A stretch of 58,986 nucleotides of DNA from an uncultured Eubacteriales bacterium (GTDB taxonomy: Bacteria > Bacillota > Clostridia > Christensenellales > CAG-917). The stretch lies in the NCBI GenBank assembly GCA_900547975.1, contig URIX01000006.1:1-58986 (forward strand). Reading direction: 5' to 3'. The translations under genes were made by a program, and so were the position numbers. The notes under the pieces were generated by a model that was given only the letters and a program-made list of their open reading frames with translations, ran no database searches and was not told the origin of the DNA. Shown piece by piece: positions 58,944-58,986 of the stretch. Positions within the stretch are counted from its first letter, which is position 1, and every line of letters begins with the position of its first letter.

Positions 58944-58986
58944 ACCGCGTAGCGGGGGACAACACTCGGTGCTCGCATAGAAAGGG

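Noticed and set aside
57541..58965. Minus-strand open frame covering the decarboxylase beta gene and its terminator
   Set aside because: It runs through a perfect intrinsic terminator and is His/Arg/Cys-rich shadow sequence.

Overview
The window is 59 kb of chromosome from an anaerobic, low-to-moderate GC Bacillota-type bacterium, most likely an uncultivated Clostridia lineage. The inference rests on strong AGGAGG-type ribosome sites, TTGACA/TATAAT promoters, a T-box leader in front of thrS, a biotin-dependent sodium-pumping decarboxylase operon and a Gram-positive-type temperate phage. No marker gene fixes the genus.

Left host block (1-9087). Eight tightly coupled genes (pheA, aroB, aroC, an aroE-aroK fusion, aroQ, aroA, tyrA, DAHP synthase) carry the whole route from PEP plus erythrose 4-phosphate to chorismate and on to prephenate, phenylpyruvate and hydroxyphenylpyruvate. 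A tRNA-Val(GAC) with its own promoter and terminator follows.

Prophage (9027-43595). A 53-bp direct repeat, made of the tRNA-Val 3' end plus its terminator, brackets a 34.5-kb prophage. Leftward lysogeny genes (CI-like repressor, T5orf172 protein, tyrosine integrase) face a rightward early region across a control region with four matching 19-bp operators. Early genes include two Cro-like regulators, a Rad52-type annealing protein, a GIY-YIG nuclease, a replisome organiser carrying five perfect 11-bp iterons, a C5 cytosine methyltransferase broken at a G10 tract, and about a dozen small accessory proteins. Late genes follow the order TerS, TerL, portal, MuF-like protein, scaffold, capsid, connectors, tail proteins, fibre. 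There is no tape-measure gene of usual size and no recognisable endolysin. A membrane-protein gene in antisense orientation, with its own promoter and bracketing hairpins, sits inside the tail module as a moron.

Right host block (43596-58986). A leftward operon of a double AAA+ ATPase with two YbjN-like proteins is followed by rightward guaB, a HAD phosphatase, a T-box-controlled thrS lacking the TGS domain, a GPH-family sugar symporter with an unusual zinc-ribbon tail, a metallophosphoesterase, and a complete decarboxylase sodium-pump operon (alpha, gamma, biotin carrier, beta). Intergenic gaps in the host parts are rich in nested hairpins, and related copies of one dispersed repeat lie at both ends of the window in opposite orientation.

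The best leads for something new are the apparently phase-variable prophage methyltransferase, the tail module with no normal tape measure, the three terminal membrane proteins in place of a lysis cassette, and the AAA+/YbjN operon.
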